This document shows, in pieces, positions 32,540 through 43,612 of a DNA stretch of 64,000 nt. Under the pieces are notes generated by a model. It did no database searches. It saw only the letters and a program-made list of their open reading frames with translations, and was not told the DNA's origin. The stretch is taken from the NCBI GenBank assembly GCA_963682025.1, contig OY821518.1, positions 236,198,152 to 236,262,151 on the forward strand, read 5' to 3'. This DNA comes from Cordilura impudica. Lineage: Eukaryota; Arthropoda; Insecta; Diptera; Scathophagidae. A program made the translations under genes and the position numbers. Every line of letters starts with the position of its first letter. The first letter of the stretch is position 1.

Positions 32540-33255
32540 AAGCAAACAATGCCCCAAGAGCGCGGATTGGCAATTTACGAAAAGGAAAACTATTGCAGAT
32601 ATCACAGGTGTACTGAACAGGACCCGCAGCACTAAAAAGAAAACAATCGAATTTTAAATAAAGACAAAACTCAGACTAATAAAAAACTGACTGCTACAGA
32701 TGAAAGGCCGAGAGTACGTCAAGAAAAGGTAACCCCATTAAAATCGGCGCCAAATATTAACAATGAGCTTGCAATTTACCTGCAAAAGCTCATCAGTTAT
32801 TCTACGGTAAGAAGAGTGCTTCGCAAAAATGATTTTTTTGGCCACAATACTCGCAACAAGCCTTACATTAATTAGCACAATAGACGCAAATAGCTGAAGT
32901 TGGCCCACGAGTGCCAATCTAGGACAAAAGAGTTCTGGAATGGTATTGTTTTCGTGAATGAATCCAAATTTAACATATTTGTAACAGATGGCAAACAAAT
33001 AAGAAGATGGACATAGCTAACTTACATCTGACTATCAAACATGAAGGTGGGTCCGTGATGGTGTGCGGCTCTATATCAGCGCACGGGGTCTATAATTTGT
33101 TTTTATTGGCGGGATTATGAACCAGTATGGCTATATAGATATCCTCAAACGAAATTTGATAACGAGTGCTAAAAAAGTGGGCATCCAAGCCGCTTTATCT
33201 CAGGACATGGGCACTCCATAACTGCCCAAAAGTACTGAAAACTTCCGCAAAGTCT
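32537..33255 (+). pseudogene. Tc1-like transposase (family Tc1-C), decayed and 3'-truncated
   Basis: Order: MKQTMPQERGLAIYEKENYC (N-terminus), INNELAIYLQKLISYSTVRR and VLRKNDFFGHNTRNKPYIN (HTH), then KEFWNGIVFVNESKFNIFVT where the first catalytic Asp has become Asn (family form SDESKFNIFG), then TIKHEGGSVMVCGSISAHGV, LAGIMNQYGYIDILKRNLIT and QAALSQDMG where the second catalytic block is decayed. The final NxIEhLW block is absent. Several stops and frame shifts. No terminal repeats recognised. Confidence 0.75.
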
Positions 33256-33595
33256 TCGAATATAAATGTTATCAAGCATTTTTGGCATTAACTCAAAATA
33301 TAACTACGTAAACATAAAATTACGAATCATATATATATTAAAAAAATTTATGAAAACTAAAGCGAGTCCGTCTGGCCGTTCTATCCGGCCGATTTCCTTC
33401 ATTTTTTTTTATGAAAGGTATTTAGACACAGATATGTCATCAATCATTGAAATTTACTCAACTCCCACCTTACTCAAGTTATACTCAAACACGATTCTTC
33501 CCTGTACATTTCTTATGGGACACATTCACTCAAGCAATTCAAATTCTCATAGCTCCTCTTCTAATGAATGGATCTTGACCGTTTCACTCTCACAC
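33256..33595. other. Unassigned stretch
   Basis: Contains an open frame of 119 codons (33266-33625) of low information, with no family match. Nothing else recognised. Confidence 0.35.
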
Positions 33596-33738
33596 TCAGT
33601 GGATCTCTTTCTTTTGAGCTATTAACTGCTTAAATTCGTTGAGCTTGAGGAAAGTTATGCGTGCACAATCAACTTTACATTCAATTTTTTTTTAGATTTT
33701 TTCAATATTTTCCTTCACTCAAACCTCTATAACTCAAA
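33596..33738 (+). repeat. Fragment of Helitron H2 interior
   Basis: CTTTTGAGCTATTAACTGCT, TTAAATTCGTTGAGCTTGAG and CACTCAAACCTCTATAACT are close matches to parts of the Helitron at 27172-27629, but two blocks are in swapped order and the ends are missing. Confidence 0.6.
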
Positions 33739-33812
33739 TTTCTAAACGCATGGTATAGGGTATCACATAGTCGATCTAGATTGACTAAAAATTTTCTTAA
33801 TTAATTTTTCTT
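33739..33812 (+). repeat. INE-1-like repeat, family B, 3' fragment (copy 4)
   Basis: TTTCTAAACGCATGGTATAG then GGTATCACATAGTCGATCTA and an ATTTTCTTAA tail: only the last 70 or so bases of family B, with a decayed hairpin. Confidence 0.75.
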
Positions 33813-34910
33813 AACTTTAAAACACACTTGTATGCAGCACGTAATCATTATTTTAGATGTTTACGATTTTAAGTGAATCTCACGGTAGTTTTTTCACGAG
33901 CAAACCTTATGCTCAATAAAAATTCTTTAAATTAGAAGAAAATGCGGAGTTTTAAAGAAAATTGCTGTCTCATGATAAAAAATTATTTTAACATACATAA
34001 ATTTCTATTCTATTATTGTGTATATATATGTTTGTTGTTGTTATTTTTCATCTAATTTCATGTTCAAAACTGCAGGAAATTATTCATCCCCTCTTTATTT
34101 TCAAATTACTATCAGTTCAGTTGTTTTCGCTGTGTTGTTGCTTTCTAAAAATACACTTTTCCCAATTCTTTGAAATAAGACATGTTGTACAAGAAAACTA
34201 TTTTAGGAATTGTATCCTTAAAATCTTTTCTACCTGTTTTTTTTTTTTTTTTTTTTTTTGGTTTCACACACAAGGCCATGACGACATGACAACAAGAAAA
34301 ATCGAACAATCGAAATAGATTCCTTTGCCAACTAAGCATATCAAGCGAATGCCACACAAATTGTAAATTCTAAGAATTGTTACTTTGAGTAGTTGTAGTT
34401 GTAGTTGTAGTTGTTTTTTTTTTTTTTTTTTTTTTGATACTCATAGTTATGTGGTTGTAGTATTCATGCTGAGCCTGTATTTGAATAGTTTTTAAATGTA
34501 ATCCTTGAAGGATTAAATAAAGGTGAAATTTAGCCTGAAACGTGTTAAACTTCTAGAAATTTCTTTTTCAAACAATAGATAGAAGATATACAATACGACA
34601 CATCAACAACCCATTATGGTTGATTGGATTTTAAAACAAAAAGGACTTGTTCTATTCATTTTCGAAGAAAAAGTAATTTGAATCATAAACTAACAAACTG
34701 TGTTTTGAACTTAAAGTATTTCCGCCAATTTGAATCAAGTTGTTTAAGAAAACTCTTTAGTTAATTTGCATAGAATCTTGTATAATACTGCATACAATTT
34801 GCATATTATGGAAATTTCTAAAGAACATTACGCCTTCACATCTTATTTTGAAATACTTTTGCCGTAACCACTTACATATTCGATTGCTGCATACACATGT
34901 CAAAAATATA
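33813..34910. other. Unassigned AT-rich stretch
   Basis: Contains a TAGTTG hexamer run near 34390-34412, a long poly-T at about 34414-34435 and a T-tract at 34239-34260. No element ends or proteins recognised. Confidence 0.4.
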
Positions 34911-35799
34911 CAGTGAGTGTTAATACAATGGAAACTTTTAACAAAATATATTTTTGACTACTTGAATGGTTAATACAAAAAAAATTGGAACATAAAATTA
35001 AAAACTCTTATTAATTTAAAAATTTGTATGTGTTATTTTTTAATATATCTATAATATTAATAGGCTAGGCGATTTCTTGTGACTGATGTTGTGTTCTACC
35101 GTTTTATCCCGAGTTTGACCAAACGTATATTATTTGAAAGGTATTTCTTTTTAGCCGTTTTGCAGACTTACAGATTTTAAAATTTTTTCCTTTATTTTGA
35201 GTAAATTGCATTTAAAGTTGCTACTAACACATACATAAAATTATACAATGCTATGTGTGTGTTTATTAAATTTGTTAATGTGTTTGTAATAAAAATGAGT
35301 TTGTTTATACCCTCCACTCTAGTGTGCAGAGGGTATATATAAGTTTGTCATTCCGTTTGTAATAATTAGAAAAAAAAATTTTGGATCCCATAAAATATAT
35401 ATATATATTTGTGATCCTTATAACAACCGAAGTTGATATAGCGATGTCCGTCTGTGGAAATCACGATGGCGGCATCAATCAGGCAGCTGGGGTGCTCGCT
35501 GATATAAAAAATGATTCATTAACATCCTGAAAAGTTTGCTATTTAAAATCGTCCAAATCGGTCGATTAGGGCCCGAGATTTGAATGAAGATCTAAAAAAA
35601 GTCTTCAAAAATATAATTTTCTATGTTGTTCTTGTCACGATCACGCCCTCAATAGGATATCTAAGGCGATCATTTTTAGTGAGAATGATTTTCCAAATTC
35701 ATGGGAAGATTTCAATTTCAAAAATCATTAAAATCGGTGGAACAGGTCCAGGAAAATCTCTGAAAAAGTAAAAAAAAAAATGATGATGTTTCTATAGTG

Positions 35800-35955
35800 T
35801 TCTTGTTGTTATTCTAAATGTTATATTGTTGTCATAGCTGGACTTGTTGTTTTTGTGGTCGTTGTGGTAATAATATAATAAAAACTAACCCTTTGTACAT
35901 TTTTTTATCAACTCTGGTAGAAAAATTTAAAAGTTTCCATTGTTTTGGCATCACT
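35800..35955 (-). repeat. Tc1-A-like terminal block inside family C
   Basis: On the minus strand GTGATGCCAAAACAATGGAA then ACTTTT, then CTACCAGAGTTGATAAAAAA. Nearly the same order occurs at 496-550 inside the left end of Tc1-A copy 1. It resembles a terminal inverted repeat of a Tc1-A relative, so a small related element or solo end may have inserted here. Confidence 0.5.
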
Positions 35956-36064
35956 AAAAAATTTACTAGATCATTTCTGTCATTACCACGAGCCTGCCTG
36001 CAAAGTTTCAGATCGATTGGGTCACGGGAAAGGGGTTAAAATCGATCCAAAATTTTTTCGACAA

Positions 36065-38160
36065 GCAGACACTACGAGTTAATATAAAGGGAGTAAAAAT
36101 TCACCAGCATCTAAAGCAAATAATGCTAAAATACCTAGTTGTTAATAAAAATTAAACAATGTAAATTTAGCAAAAAATTTATGTATTAATTTATTTAACG
36201 AGAAAAAAACAAAAATAACGTTTGATGTTGTATTTTTTGTGTGTAATATTTACATATCCATACATACACATACATACACATATTAAATAATACAAATACA
36301 TATATTCTATATATGTATATACATAATAACTACATGTTAGAAATAAATCGGTATATTATTTTATTTACATAAAATTCTGCAAAATTTTGTTGTGGGGAAA
36401 ATACATTTCTTTTGCATTAACAGAGTGTCACTTCATTTTGCTCAGCGTGACTATGCCACAGTAGATGGCGCCACAATTTTTGTTTGTTCTAATTAGATTT
36501 GCAATAGTTATTTCTATTTTAACATGAATGTCAATATTTTCAAATAGATATTATACATAGCACGGGCTGGTCTTTTATTTCATACGTATTTTCATTATTC
36601 TTTTACAAATATGAACATAAGTTTGGCATATTAACTTTTTGTTGTCTTTACAAAATAGAGTTACCGAGTTCATCAATGAGTTTTTTGCTTTCAAAACAGT
36701 TCTACATAGTTATATAGAATTATTATTCTGCTTTACCTACAAAATATCTGATTGCGATTACATCTAATTTTTAAAAATTGTTTATAATTACTAAAGCATT
36801 ATTATTCACATAAATACAAAATTGCACTTTTTAAATTTTCCATTCAAATTTAAGAAAATATCAATTCTAAAAACTGGAATTAAAATTTCCAATTATAAAT
36901 TAGAAAATATTAACTGCATTTCAGAAAATCATATCAAAACGTCGGAAATAATAATTTTAAATTTAGAAGACATCAATTGCATCAAATTCCAAAAAAAAAA
37001 CACCAAATATGTGTACATTTAAAAAATGTTTACATTAAAAAAAATATTGACATTCAGGAGAAATTAATAGCTTTTCAGTAACTTCTTTTAACGATAGTCG
37101 AATCCTTAAAAAAGAAAAGCAAAATTATCAGTAAAATTTTTAAACGATATTCGCTATTGTTAAAGTCAGCTGTTGTTGTTATCTAAACGACAACCATTTT
37201 TGTGTTGCTTATTCAATCGATAAAAACTTAAATTTTTAAATAGTGAAAATATTTTTCTTCTATTAAAAACTTTTTTATATAAATAAAAAAATTAAACAGC
37301 ATATTCAATTCATTATTTCATTTTCAAATAAATAAACAGAAATATTAGTAAAAAAATAGAGATATTAAACATAAACATAAAATCATCCTGTCAAACACGA
37401 AGTAATTTGTTTTTTTTCTATTCTTTGTGTTTTTCGCTTATTTTAACTGAGATGCCACTCGTTTACAATTTAAATAAATAGAAAAATAGATTTGTCGACT
37501 GTCGTTAAGATGTGTGTACTTAGTGAAGCACTTAATCCTCAGTGCAAACAACAATAGCTGTCGATATATTTTGCCATTGTCGGATCGTTGAAATTCTGTC
37601 GGATTAAATTCAATGAATTTTAGAAAACCTCAAATGATATTTAAGAATTGCGAACATAAAAATTGTTACATAAATAAACGCAATTTGATGAGAATGTTAT
37701 TTATACATATATTATTTTTCACAATTTTTTTTTTGGATGAATATTTGAAGTTTTTCAGAAAATAAAGATAACAAATTATTTTATTTAAAATGTTTGGGAC
37801 ATTTGGTTTTTTGCGTTTGTCATCCCTAATTTAATTAGTTATTATTATAAATTTATTCTCTATGTTTTCCAAATATGGCAATATTTTAATAAAAAAGTTG
37901 AGAGAGCTTTTTTTTTTGGTTATTACTGTGTTACTCCTTCCGACCTATATGGCCGCAATAAAAAAATATTTCGCCAGTTAAAAGAAACAATACAGCCATC
38001 TCCAATTAGCACGATTTAATGCATATAGCCACCCTACACAACCATTACCTTTGCAATGGAGATTAAGGCGAGCTATTTAATTAGCAAAAACTAAATTAAA
38101 CGAGAAGTTATGTCATGTAACCGGAAACGCATGCATATTTTTCCAATATTTTGTTTACAT
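36065..38160. other. Interior of family C element, nothing recognised
   Basis: AT-rich, no long frames and no motif match. It may be part of the element or further inserted DNA whose ends I could not identify. Confidence 0.4.
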
Positions 38161-38352
38161 TTATTATCAATACTCAAACCGAGGTGGAGGGTATCAAAGA
38201 TTCGGCACAGTCGAATTTAAAACTCTTACTTGTTTTTGTGTTGATTTGTGAATTGGCTATAAATGATTAGCATATTTTTAGGGTCTTTATTTAATGAAAA
38301 AATAAAATTTCCTAAAATTTGCGCTCGAATTTCGAGGGCAGGAATCTGCTAG

Positions 38353-38730
38353 TTAATATTAATAGTTAATATTAATAGGCTAGGCGATTTCTTGTGACCG
38401 ATGTTTTGTTCTACCATTTTATCCCGATTTTGACCAAACGTATATTATTTGGATGGTATTTCTTTTTAGCAGTTTTCCAGATTTACAGATTTTTAATTTG
38501 TTTCCTTTATTTTCAGTAAATAGCATTTAAAATTGCTACTAACACATACATAAAATTATACATATGCTATGTGTGTGTTTATTAAATTTGGTAATGTGTT
38601 TGTTAATGAGTTTGTTATCTTCATTCACAATAATATACAAAAAAAAAAGTGTTGGTTTGTGAATTGGCTAAATTGAAAAATAAAGTTGCCTAGAAATTGC
38701 ACTCGAATTTCGAGCGCTAGAATCTGCTAG
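38353..38730 (+). mobile_element. Helitron family D, second copy in tandem
   Basis: Begins directly after the CTAG of the previous Helitron, with the start reduced to TTAATATTAATAG twice and then TTAATATTAATAGGCTAGG, and proceeds through TTTCTTGTGACCGATGTTTT to CTCGAATTTCGAG, GCGCTAGAATCTG and CTAG before T. The two Helitrons are head to tail, inside Tc1-A copy 4. Confidence 0.85.
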
Positions 38731-39456
38731 TTTATTTAAAAAAGAAAAAATATAAACATAACTTCAGAAAAAAAAAATAAGAAAGCTTAAAAGTATTCAT
38801 TTTTATGCTGTTGACAAAACATTGAAAACCTTTACTATACAATATTTGAAAACTTTCCCTCTATTTTTGGTTTCAATATTTCTTTGGATATCCAATTCAA
38901 TTAAAATTGATATTATCCATTGAAATTTTTTGCCACTCTGAATTTACTATCTCTATGAGATCTGTCCAAATTGTAAAATTTCGTGTCCATTTTTTTCACT
39001 CTACAATGTCCCATAAGTTTTCTCTGGCATAAGTTTGTAGTCATTCGGTTACAACTTCGAAGATGTGTTTTGGATCATTGTCATATTGGAACTTCCAGAC
39101 CAGGGGCATATTTTCCTCCGCGTATGGATACATTCCGTCATTTAGAATTTGCTGCATCGAATTCCAGTGAGACTATCTCTTACTACATGAATTGGATCCA
39201 TTCCTTGGCCCAAAAAGCAATCATATGCCACCGCCTTTGGTTATCGTACAAACGTTCCTCCATCATGGCCTCTTAAATTAAATCTGAACTCATCTGGAAA
39301 GAAAACAGCATGCAAATTCCGTCTGGACCGGTTCATGTGTTCTTTAGCAAAGTTTGTAGGAGCCAAAAGATTTTTCCCTGATATCAGTGGTTTCTTCATA
39401 ATATGGTAGCCTTGATAAGCCTCAATTGCTCGCCGGGAAACAATTCGAGCACGTAG

Positions 39457-40332
39457 AATGAATTTGTGCTGATGTTTGTAGCTACCAAAAATATGTGACA
39501 AAGACACACCTTTTATTATACCGATCGATTCATAATCTCTTCGTCCGTCCGTCCATCTGTGTATTCATGCAAACCTTGTAATCAAACTACAGGTCGCAAA
39601 TATGACTATACTTTGATGAAAGCTTTTATCGGCCATAGGATGAACGCTATTGAAATTGGTGGAAATCGATGCATCTGCAGATCTACTCCCCATACAAATG
39701 ACCTCTATGAGATCCTTTTATATCGCCATAAGATACAAATTATCGTATACATCTTGATAAAATTGAGTTTGTGTGTATTTACATCAATTAAACAGTATTC
39801 CAAAATAAACCTTATGGGACAATTCTTAGTCATAGCCTCAACCCCGATCTTCACTTAAATCTATAAAAAAAAAACAAAATATAAGCACAGGTTTTCTCAA
39901 ATTTGCTTTATATATTTGTTTGCAAAAATTAAGTGTCTTTAACAAGTATGATCAGGATCGGTCCATTTTTCGACCTAGTCCGCATATAAATATAGAATCC
40001 GATATGAACTTATTCGTATCTGCAGGCCAAAAAAAAATTAATCACAATGCCACTCAAATTTGGTTTAAGCTTATTTTCTATATGTGACCTTCTCCGAGAA
40101 AAGAGACCTAGTGTGTCAAAAAAGGGGTTGTGTCAAAAACGGTGGTTTCTACACCCTTTTAGGGTGTAGAAACATTAAATGCGTTTTTTTTCTCAAAACT
40201 TTATTTTCACACACTAGGTCCCTTTTCTCGGAGAAGGTCACATATTCAATTAGTTAGACCTGAAACCCTCTCTCTAAACTCATGGTATAGCCGGTCTAAT
40301 CCGACTATAATTTCCTTACTTGTTTTTTTTTT
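39457..40332 (+). repeat. INE-1-like repeat, family B, copy 5 (5'-truncated, contains a MITE)
   Basis: Starts within AATTTGTGCTGATGTTTGTA, has CCGTCCGTCCATCTGTGTAT and ends ATAGCCGGTCTAATCCGACT, then TTTCCTTACTTG and a T-run. A 160-bp hairpin MITE is inserted at 40083-40242 between CTATA and TATTCAATTAG. Left edge is against the broken 5' part of Tc1-A copy 4. Confidence 0.85.
40083..40242. repeat. 160-bp MITE with near-perfect terminal inverted repeats
   Basis: Left end TGTGACCTTCTCCGAGAAAA then GAGACCTAGTGTGTCAAAA; right end is the inverse with one or two differences over about 35 bp. TA flanks both sides (40081-40082 and 40243-40244), and removing one TA restores the family B phrase TTTTCTATATTCAATTAG. 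The centre has its own hairpin TTCTACACCC..GGGTGTAGAA. The TA duplication suggests mobilisation by a Tc1/mariner-group transposase. Confidence 0.9.
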
Positions 40333-40561
40333 TTATTGAAAACGGAAATGGTCGGCTCTCCACGTGCTATACGAAGATTAAGTCCGATTTTTTTTTTTGT
40401 ATTTTGCGAACGGTATCTTCATGTATTTTCCGAAGCAATCTTTGATTTTAGAATTTATGTGTTTTACTAACACCAAAATGGTTCGCTTTTCGCGTTCAGT
40501 TTGTTTGGATGGGCGGCCAATATCTATATATTGATACGTGAAGGCAAATCTTCCGACCACT
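40333..40561 (-). pseudogene. Tc1-like transposase, N-terminal fragment
   Basis: On the minus strand VGRFAFTYQYIDIGRPSKQT then EREKRTILVLVKHINSKIKD. The GRPSK..T..E+..I..LVK pattern is the linker and second HTH of Tc1 transposases. After FGKYMKIPFAKYKKKNRT the reading ends and continues in another frame to RADHFRF. The catalytic domain is not present. Confidence 0.6.
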
Positions 40562-41085
40562 TTTTAAGCAAAATGCGCTCACGGAGGAGCATTGTTATAG
40601 TTCATATGGAGGAGAAGTGCAGAATGATAAAATTTATGTGTAATATGTGTTAAAAATATATTAAATTAAATAAAATATTTATAATAAATAATTTTAAATA
40701 AAGGTATGCTAATAAATTTTAGCCAATTCACAATTCATCGCTTGTGCATTTATTATTGATGGTTTAAAAAAAAAAAAAGAGTACATTTTAATAGCCCTGT
40801 GATGATCAAATGGATTAGCATACCTAAAATGGATTAGCATACCTTTAACCTCTTATAAAATTATTTATTAACAATCCCATTGATATTTATTCTGTGTGTT
40901 CATCAAATATTTATAATGAAATTTAATTAATTTTATTTAAAAATTCACAATTTAGTGAATTTTATTTAAATATTAATAAATTTTTTATGTATATAGATTA
41001 AAAAAACATTGAAAGAAAAAAAATTGAATAGAAAAAAAAATTAATACAAATTGCCCTCGAATTTCGAATGCTGGGCTGTTGCTAG
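40562..41085 (+). mobile_element. Helitron family D, 5'-truncated copy
   Basis: Starts within TTAAGCAAAATGCGCTCACG, a block shared with the Helitrons at 51584-51975 and 6571-11486, and ends CCCTCGAATTTCGAATGC, TGGGCTGTTG and CTAG before T. The interior carries a short duplicated phrase (AAATGGATTAGCATACCT twice). Confidence 0.75.
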
Positions 41086-41238
41086 TAATAAGTAAAAACA
41101 ACCCAGATTCTAAGAAGTTATTTACAGAGAAACAGTTTCAGATTCTGAAAACTTGTCTATAAAAGTAGTCTCAGCTATTGGGAATATGTGTATAGATAGA
41201 TTTTTCAAAAAAAAAAAAAAAAAAAAAAAAAACTCCTG

Positions 41239-41468
41239 TGGGCAAATCGTCGCATTCGATATCGAGTAAAATCAATCGCAATTCCATATTCTGGTTTATT
41301 ATTTAAAGAAGACGGACACTTGTCAGACCTCCTATGACTTTTGCCATTAACTATGAACCATAACTCGTTAGCTGTAACAGAGTAAAATTACTCTTAGTAT
41401 TTTATTTTGGAAAATAAAAAAATAATTTCGATCGAAAAATTTCGTTAACGAAGGCGACGATTCGACCC
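41239..41468 (+). repeat. MITE family E, copy 6
   Basis: Complete copy, TGGGCAAATCGTCGCATTCG to AAGGCGACGATTCGACCC, flanked by CTG on both sides (41236-41238, 41469-41471). Confidence 0.9.
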
Positions 41469-41709
41469 CTGGATTCTAACCATTTCTCTATAGTATGATT
41501 TTTATACCGTATAACGCTATGTGTGTATATATATATAAAGTGTAATTCGTAATTATGACGTCACTCTTTTTTTGAATATATCTCTTTCAGTATATGTATA
41601 TTGATTGCCTTAGGTCTCTTCGGATGAATTACTCTTTTTTGAATATGCTCTCGATTGATAACTGTTTTATAGTTGTAGTTGTTGTAATTTTTATTTTGCA
41701 ATTTATATT

Positions 41710-43612
41710 AGGTTGGATGGGTCGCCCGCCCCAAGGCGGGTACACTCGAAGGCCATATGGCCCATTGTGATACTTTTTAGAAAGTGCCGGAAGGTAGTGA
41801 TAGGAAGAGAGATTAGAGAGTACAGATATATAGTGTAAGGTTATTGAAGAATCTGCACTAGATATCTAAGGCGCTGGTCCTTCAGTCCTGGACATTCATA
41901 CAGCAAATGTTGCACTGACTTCTCCTCGTCCACATCCATACAGCTCCTACAGATTTCAGTTTTCGGGACATCTATGCGTTCGTTCATTCGCCCTATTACA
42001 CAGTGTCCAGCGAGTACTCCTATAAGTAGGCTGAGTGTCCCTTTACCAAAACCAAAGTGTAATTTCGTTCTCCTTGGATTAGGCAAGGGCCATAGGATTT
42101 CAGATATTCTGCAAGAGGACAGTTGTGTCCACCTTGTCCTTAATTCAAGGTCAGCTGCCTATTGAATCAGATTTGACAGTTCTGATATCAATGTCCATCG
42201 TCCTGCTAAGAGAAACTGAGCCTTTCCGCGCACTCGTCGGCCTTTTACCCCACTATGTCCTGGAACCCATATCAGCCTCGCGGTGTACTGCCGGATCCGG
42301 TCCAGCGACCTGATACATTCTCTCACACATTTCGATCTAACTGTCTTCGATTTCAGAGCTTTGAGAGCAGCAAGACTGTCCACGAAAATATTAATGGTCG
42401 TTGGATCCATATCCCGTTCCAGAATTATTTTCGTTGCAATGAGAATTGCGTGAATCTCGGCCAGAAAAACGCTACATTTGTCAGGGATTCTCCGAGTTTC
42501 CTGAATGTCAAGTTGCTCGGAGTAGACCCCTGAACCTGTACCCTATTCCATCTTCGAAACGTCGGTATACACTAAGATCGCAGCCCTGTCTATGAATGAG
42601 TTTGCGGCCCACTCTTCCCTAGTCGGTATTTGGATCGTAAAATTTCTCCCATACTTCATCACAGGTGACATATAATCGGTTTCCCGATCAATTTGTGTCC
42701 CACACACTGTCCGCAGTATTGTGCCGTGTCCCCAAGAGCTTTGTTCCAGCTTATATAACTCCCTTAAACGAAGAGCCACTTTCGCTGCCGTGCTCTAATG
42801 AAAATATCAATCGGCATGATGTTCAGCATTACCTCCAGTCCCGCTTGTGGTGTCGATCTAATGGCTCCGGTGGTTCCCAGACAGGCCAATCTCTATACCT
42901 TCACGAGTCCGTAAAGTCTTGCCCCTACGTTCACTGCTCCCCACCACACCAGATTAGCATAGGTCAAAATCGGTCTAATTATGGCACAGTACAGACAGTG
43001 GATGATCTGCGGTTTGAGACCCCATCTTCTGCCAAACGACCTCCTGCAGGTGTAGAAGGCACATAACACCTTCTTAGTCCTTTCCTCTACGTTCCTCGAC
43101 CAAGTGAGTTTCGAGTCCAGAATAACACCCAAATACTTCGCCTCCTTTGACAATACCAGTGTCCTCCCGTCCAGTCTTAGAGGATTGAACTCAGGCACCT
43201 TCGTCCTTCTAGTAAAGAGAACCAACTCGATTTTAGAAGAGTTGACCTCCAGATCGTTATCCCTTGCCCATTTCACAAGTTTACCTAATGCCGACTCCAT
43301 GAAGTCACCGATCGTTGATAGAAATCTAACTCTGACCAGAGGCACAACATCATCAGCATAGGCGACCACTTTGGTGCCCGTTCTATCGAAACATTGTAGA
43401 ATTTTATTGATCACCAGGTTCCATAAGAGAGGATATATAACTCCCCCTTGTGGAGTTCCCCTCGTCATCACCTTCCTCGCTTCCCCCCCATCTAAATTCG
43501 AGTTTATCACCATGCTCTTCAGCATGTTGCCCGTCCATAAGATTATCTGTGTATCCATGCCCGTACTACCCAAGGCTTCTAGGATAGATGATAAAGATGA
43601 AATAAAGTATTA
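41710..43612 (-). mobile_element. 5'-truncated LINE with RNase H (I/LOA-like group)
   Basis: The element's GC content is visibly higher than its surroundings, which suggests a younger or codon-constrained sequence. At the 3' end (low coordinates, minus strand) the phrase GGGCCATATGGCCTTCGAGT, CCCGCCTTGGGGCGGGCGAC and CCATCCAACC is typical of LOA-like 3' UTRs. There is no poly(A). It is cut off on the 5' side at about 43612 within the RT domain. It is inserted in the loop of foldback F. Confidence 0.75.
41841..43600 (-). pseudogene. LINE ORF2: reverse transcriptase C-half, RNase H and Cys/His knuckle
   Basis: Minus-strand order: ILEALGSTGMDTQIILWTGN, RKVMTRGTPQGGVIYPLLWN (RT motif 4/B), TKVVAYADDVVPLV (YADD catalytic motif), NSSKIELVLFTRR, EAKYLGVILDSKLTWSRNVE (thumb region), then an interruption after YANLVWWGAVN. 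RNase H follows: AAILVYTDVSKME (first Asp, usual TDGS altered to TDVS), NIFVDSLAALKAL (Asp in the third motif) and LIWVPGHSGVKG. The end has EICRSCMDVDEEKSVQHLLY and ECPGL, the C-x2-C..H..C knuckle. Frameshifts at about 42893, 42780-42830, 42540 and 42160 make it non-functional. The upstream RT motifs and the endonuclease are missing. Confidence 0.85.

Larger units (their letters stand above)
35305..38235 (+). mobile_element. INE-1-like element, family C, about 2.9 kb
   Basis: Left end TATACCCTCCACTCTAGTGT, GCAGAGGGTATATATAAGTT, then TTGTCATTCCGTTTGTAATA and AGCGATGTCCGTCTGTGGAA. Right end GGTGGAGGGTATCAAAGATT, the hairpin ATTCGGCACAGTCGAAT and CTCTTACTTGTTTTT. The CCCTCC/GGAGGG pair near the ends, the 3' hairpin and the CTTGTTTT tail follow the same plan as family B and Drosophila INE-1. 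It inserted in a T-run of the Helitron. It is far longer than family B because of 2 kb of unrecognised interior. Confidence 0.7.
35048..38352 (+). mobile_element. Helitron family D, interrupted by INE-1-like family C
   Basis: Starts after A with TCTATAATATTAATAGGCTA and ends with CTCGAATTTCGAG, GGCAGGAATCTG and CTAG followed by T. The Helitron proper is 35048-35304 plus 38236-38352. The intervening 2.9 kb carries the ends of family C. The uninterrupted arrangement is visible in the related copy at 45023-45274 (reverse strand): GAGTTTG, a T-run, then GTGTTG. Confidence 0.85.
34911..39453 (-). mobile_element. Tc1-A copy 4, split by two head-to-tail Helitrons
   Basis: The low-coordinate terminus follows TA: CAGTGAGTGTTAATACAATG and GAAACTTTTAACAAAATATA, the cleanest family terminus in the window. 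The element resumes at 38731 after the Helitrons and reads on the minus strand RGHDGGTFVR with AVFFPDEFRFNL before it (the first catalytic Asp in PDE), GQGMDPIHVV, LNDGMYPYAEENMPLVWKFQ and YDNDPKHIFEV (second Asp). The 5' part of the transposase and the high-coordinate terminal repeat are missing: at about 39455 an INE-1-like copy starts. Confidence 0.85.

Noticed and set aside
42255..43361. Plus-strand frames of 80-133 codons
   Set aside because: Antisense shadows of the GC-richer LINE ORF2 on the minus strand.
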